A DNA stretch of 9,029 bases from CAYSND01 sp964642235. GTDB taxonomy: Bacteria > Bacteroidota > Bacteroidia > Bacteroidales > UBA932. The DNA lies in contig CAZXOP010000083.1 in NCBI GenBank assembly GCA_964642235.1, positions 1 through 9,029 of the forward strand. Direction: 5' to 3'. Positions 6,586 to 9,029 of this stretch are shown piece after piece; positions within the stretch are counted from its first letter, which is position 1; every line of letters begins with the position of its first letter. Below the pieces are notes generated by a model. The model was not told where the DNA came from, did no database searches, and saw only the letters and a program-made list of their open reading frames with translations. The translations under genes were made by a program, and so were the position numbers.

Positions 6586-6593
6586 TATCTTTG
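6586..6593 (+). promoter_or_regulatory. -7 promoter element for the DUF4143 ATPase gene
   Basis: TATCTTTG exactly matches TAnnTTTG. It ends 40 bases before the ATG at 6634, or 22 bases before the alternative TTG at 6616. A tiny ATG-GAA-TAA triplet run at 6604-6612 lies in the predicted leader. No clear -33 TTTG is visible. Confidence 0.65.
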
Positions 6594-6633
6594 TACTGAG
6601 CAAATGGAATAAATATTGATTAATAAGAACACT

Positions 6634-7929
6634 ATGGAAAGAAAAATACTTACACAGTTGGTTGCCTGGAAAGATAAACCAAATAGGATGCCTTTGGTAG
6701 TGAATGGTGCTCGTCAAGTCGGTAAAACCTATATTCTTAAATATTTTGGAGAACGATATTTTAAAAACACTGTTTATATACATTTAGAGAATCAACTCTC
6801 AATTGCCTCATATTTTGAACAAGATATAGTGCCGCAACGTATTTTACAATATTTAGAGACTTCCATAGGAGAGCGCATTGTGGCAGGGGAGACACTTATT
6901 ATTTTGGATGAGATACAGTCAAGTGAACGTGCTTTATCTTCATTAAAAGCCTTTTGTGAAGAGGCTCCACAATATCATATTGTAGCAGCCGGTTCTTTAT
7001 TAGGTGTAGCTGTTAATAGAGAAAAATACTCCTTCCCTGTCGGAAAAGTAGATGAGATGAATTTATATTCACTCGATTTTGAAGAATTTCTTTGGGCAAT
7101 GGATAAGAAAATGTTGGCTGAGAGCATCAAAACTCACTATACGGAGAATAGTGCTTTCCCTGAGGGACTTCATCAACAGGCATTAGAACTTTATAATCAA
7201 TACCTTATAACGGGTGGTATGCCCGCTGTGGTACAACATTTCCGCCAAACAAATAGTCTCTTGGAAATAATAGATATTCAAGGACGTATATTAAATGAAT
7301 ACATAGTTGATATGGCAAAATATGCCTCCCCATCTACTGCTGTAAAAATACGCGCGTGTTATAACTCTATACCTGTCCAATTATCTAAAGAGAATAAAAA
7401 ATTTCAGTATAAAATAGTGCAACGTGGTGGAACTGCCACGATTTTTGGTGAGTCCATAGAGTGGCTTGTATCAGCCGGGGTAGTTTATAAATGTTATAAA
7501 ATCGAGCAAGGAGTTATGCCTATAGCGGTATATGCTGATTTGTCTGATTTTAAGTTATACATGGGGGATGTAGGGCTCCTTACCATGAAATCCGGCATTG
7601 CACACCAAACCATACTTATGATGACTGATGCTAATAACCTTTTTTTAGGTGCATTGACTGAAAATTATGTTGCCCAACATTTAGTAACCAAGCAGTATCC
7701 ACTTTTTTATTGGAAAAATGATAATACTGCCGAAGTTGATTTTGTGTTGCAGATGGGGGAGGGTATTATCCCCGTAGAGGTTAAAAAGGGACACCGTAAT
7801 CGTGCCATCAGTCTGAACATGTTTGTTAAAAGATACTCCTCACCCTATGCCATTCGTATTTCTAAAAAGAACTTTGGCTTCGAAAATAACATCAAATCAG
7901 TTCCGCTTTATGCTGCTTTTTGTGTGTAG
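6634..7929 (+). CDS. AAA_14/DUF4143 family ATPase with PD-(D/E)xK-like C-terminus
   Basis: A 431-residue predicted cytoplasmic P-loop ATPase. Numbering from the ATG at 6634, Walker A is GARQVGKT (25-32), Walker B is LIILDE (88-93), and AAGSLLG (118-124) is the sensor-like block typical of AAA_14. The DUF4143 half starts at about 190 with LYNQYLITGGMPAVV. Its end has Glu343 in LGALTENYV, Asp369 in AEVDFVL and Glu382-x-Lys384 in VEVKK, a spacing that resembles a restriction-endonuclease (PD-(D/E)xK) fold. The family is abundant in Bacteroidota and its role is unknown. The frame can be extended to a TTG at 6616, but I prefer ATG 6634 because MERKILTQLVAWK is how relatives usually begin. It has its own promoter opposite the WYL regulator and is followed by a long hairpin. 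Confidence 0.85.
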   Translation: MERKILTQLVAWKDKPNRMPLVVNGARQVGKTYILKYFGERYFKNTVYIHLENQLSIASYFEQDIVPQRILQYLETSIGERIVAGETLIILDEIQSSERALSSLKAFCEEAPQYHIVAAGSLLGVAVNREKYSFPVGKVDEMNLYSLDFEEFLWAMDKKMLAESIKTHYTENSAFPEGLHQQALELYNQYLITGGMPAVVQHFRQTNSLLEIIDIQGRILNEYIVDMAKYASPSTAVKIRACYNSIPVQLSKENKKFQYKIVQRGGTATIFGESIEWLVSAGVVYKCYKIEQGVMPIAVYADLSDFKLYMGDVGLLTMKSGIAHQTILMMTDANNLFLGALTENYVAQHLVTKQYPLFYWKNDNTAEVDFVLQMGEGIIPVEVKKGHRNRAISLNMFVKRYSSPYAIRISKKNFGFENNIKSVPLYAAFCV

Positions 7930-7935
7930 GTTGAA

Positions 7936-7983
7936 GAAAAACTATTATCTCCCTTAATCACCATAGAGAGATGATAGTTTTTC
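7936..7983 (+). terminator. Long hairpin after the ATPase stop, probable terminator
   Basis: Arms 7936-7951 and 7968-7983 are 16 bases each, paired throughout with one G-T wobble, around a 16-base loop, and one more A-T pair extends the base. The left arm starts with an A-run and the right arm ends with a T-run (7978-7982), so it could work in either direction. It begins seven bases after the ATPase stop, the usual place for an intrinsic terminator, and would separate the ATPase transcript from the Fic gene. Confidence 0.6.
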
Positions 7984-8078
7984 TATAAAATCTACAATTT
8001 GTTTTGTATATCAAACACATGCTAACTCGGATTGTTATACTGCTTCTGTTTAGATTCAATAATTATTAGGTAAATAAT
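7984..8078. other. Leader region of the Fic gene, no clear promoter
   Basis: Between the ATPase hairpin and the Fic start I find no TAnnTTTG. The nearest resemblance is TACAATTTG at 7993-8001, with a three-base rather than two-base spacer, which would give a leader of about 70 bases. There is no recognisable Shine-Dalgarno sequence directly before the GTG. No further gene is visible here. Confidence 0.4.
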
Positions 8079-9005
8079 GTGTATATTTGTAAAAAAGAAA
8101 TAGTGGATAATTTCGAGGAATACTTACGGCAAGGCGAACCTGACAAGGCAGAAAAAGCTAAGATTTGGAAGACCGCAATTGGCTTACAGCAGGTTGATGG
8201 CTTGGTCCCCTCCGACTATCTCATAGCTACTGCCAAGCAGAATATTGAAGGAGATATTACCATTGATGAGGTAAAAAGACTCATAGATAACTATTACCAA
8301 CAATATCCCTTAAAAAATGATGAGAATCGCATCGAAGAAGCCGATAAAGTTTCAACACGAATAACCGAAATTCTAAGTGAGAATACTTTCTCATTCTCAC
8401 CGTCAGAATTTATATCCATTCATCGCCGTTTATTTCATGGCATATACAGTCACGCCGGTACCATCCGCGATTATAATATTACGAAAAGCGAATGGGTTTT
8501 AAATGGCGATACAGTTCTGTATGCAAGTGCGGAGACTTTGAAATCTACATTAGAATACGATTTTGAGCAAGAAAAGAAGTTTAGCTATAAAGGGTTAGAC
8601 AAGCAGGAAATCATAGAACATATTGCACATTTTATATCTTACTTGTGGCAAATTCATGTTTTTGGCGAAGGGAATACACGAACAACAGCCATTTTTCTGA
8701 TAAAGTATCTTCGTAAACTAGGTTTTAAAGATCTTAATAATGAGTTGTTTGCCGAACACTCGTGGTATTTTCGCAACGCATTGGTACGAGCAAATTATGA
8801 AGATTTATCAAAAGGTATTTATAAAACTGAAAAATATATTATTCGTTTCCTATTTAATTTATTAATGGGCGAGAACTATTTGCTCAAAAACCGAGAAATT
8901 CACATTCATTATAATGACACTGTAAATGACACTGTAAAACCGGCTTTTGGAGAATTATTGAGTAACTATGAAATCTTCCCCTCTATCTATCAAAAAGTAT
9001 ATTAA
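8079..9005 (+). CDS. Fic-domain protein with fused VbhA-like antitoxin segment
   Basis: Predicted to transfer AMP or another nucleotide-derived group from a nucleotide to hydroxyl side chains of target proteins. Residues about 14-73 resemble the small antitoxin VbhA (WKTAIGLQQVDGL at 30-42, then IEGDITIDEVKRLID). The family's inhibitory S/TxxxE(G/N) appears as Leu36-QQV-Asp40-Gly41. The Fic domain covers about 85-235. It has a docking flap near DTVLYASAETL (144-154) and the catalytic loop HVFGEGNTRTTA at 193-204, with His193, Glu197, Asn199 and Arg201. Thr200 replaces the canonical Gly and Ala204 the second Arg. The C-terminus has NDTV repeated twice (279-286), then 22 residues to the stop, without the winged helix that I recall in longer relatives. 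The start is GTG: an in-frame stop lies at 8067-8069 and the nearby ATG is out of frame. Function as a self-restrained toxin is inferred from the family. Confidence 0.83.
   Translation: MYICKKEIVDNFEEYLRQGEPDKAEKAKIWKTAIGLQQVDGLVPSDYLIATAKQNIEGDITIDEVKRLIDNYYQQYPLKNDENRIEEADKVSTRITEILSENTFSFSPSEFISIHRRLFHGIYSHAGTIRDYNITKSEWVLNGDTVLYASAETLKSTLEYDFEQEKKFSYKGLDKQEIIEHIAHFISYLWQIHVFGEGNTRTTAIFLIKYLRKLGFKDLNNELFAEHSWYFRNALVRANYEDLSKGIYKTEKYIIRFLFNLLMGENYLLKNREIHIHYNDTVNDTVKPAFGELLSNYEIFPSIYQKVY
8913..8936 (+). repeat. Tandem 12-bp repeat (2 copies) encoding NDTV-NDTV
   Basis: AATGACACTGTA occurs twice head to tail with no mismatch, within the Fic coding sequence. Because the unit is four codons long, copy-number changes by slippage would keep the reading frame, altering only the length of the linker between the Fic domain and whatever follows. 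The codons are identical in both copies, which suggests recent duplication. Confidence 0.8.
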
Positions 9006-9029
9006 ATATAAATAATATTCAATTACGAT

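Noticed and set aside
6604..6612. ATG-GAA-TAA mini-ORF in the ATPase leader
   Set aside because: Two codons in AT-rich sequence are easily due to chance, with no sign of a ribosome binding site.
6616..6633. TTG start giving six extra residues to the ATPase
   Set aside because: ATG 6634 gives the N-terminus expected for the family, and TTG starts are less common; the longer form is not excluded.
6565..6783. Minus-strand open frame across the ATPase promoter and start
   Set aside because: It overlaps the -7 element and the Walker A region of the ATPase, and its translation has no recognisable family.
8006..8040. GTATA/TATAC inverted repeat upstream of the Fic gene
   Set aside because: Five AT-rich bases per arm with a 25-base gap is expected by chance.
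1..9029. CRISPR array, tRNA, rRNA, insertion sequence or attachment site
   Set aside because: No spaced direct repeats, no cloverleaf-like sequence, no transposase or integrase and no flanking long repeats were found by reading both strands.

Overview
The window looks like a chromosomal segment of a Bacteroidales-type member of the Bacteroidota. It is AT-rich, and four or more gene starts are preceded by the TAnnTTTG -7 element typical of that phylum. Shine-Dalgarno sequences are scarce. The protein families (SASA-type esterase, DUF2461, NHS-type nucleoside permease, DUF4143 ATPase, VbhA-Fic fusion) fit gut or oral Bacteroidales. No rRNA, tRNA, CRISPR array or insertion sequence was seen.

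Left part (1-6377), small ordinary genes packed tightly: the 3' end of an unidentified gene (1-245), then nine bases on a membrane-anchored SGNH/sialate O-acetylesterase-like protein (255-1064). A convergent DUF2461 protein (1718-1065) follows, whose stop abuts the esterase stop. A nucleoside:H+ symporter-type permease (1784-3085) diverges from the DUF2461 gene across a 65-bp region holding two back-to-back -7 elements. Next comes a two-gene minus-strand operon, an SDR oxidoreductase (4960-4169) followed one base later by a double-VOC-domain protein (4167-3091). The permease appears to terminate in a hairpin lying inside the end of the VOC gene. A GNAT acetyltransferase (5003-5464) diverges from the SDR gene over a 42-bp region with two close -7 elements, and it may be leaderless. 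A WYL-domain transcriptional regulator (6377-5475) converges on it.

Right part (6378-9029), more accessory in character: a 256-bp divergent regulatory region with a perfect 19-bp palindrome and further inverted repeats separates the WYL regulator from an AAA_14/DUF4143 ATPase (6634-7929). A long hairpin follows the ATPase stop. Then comes a GTG-initiated Fic protein (8079-9005) carrying its own VbhA-like antitoxin segment, a variant Fic motif and an in-frame 12-bp tandem repeat (NDTV x2) near a short C-terminus.

Working together: SDR and VOC are very probably co-translated and may act on one small molecule. The WYL regulator may control itself and the divergent ATPase. The WYL-ATPase-Fic stretch is the best candidate for an accessory stress or defence module, but each family is common on its own and nothing here proves they form one system.
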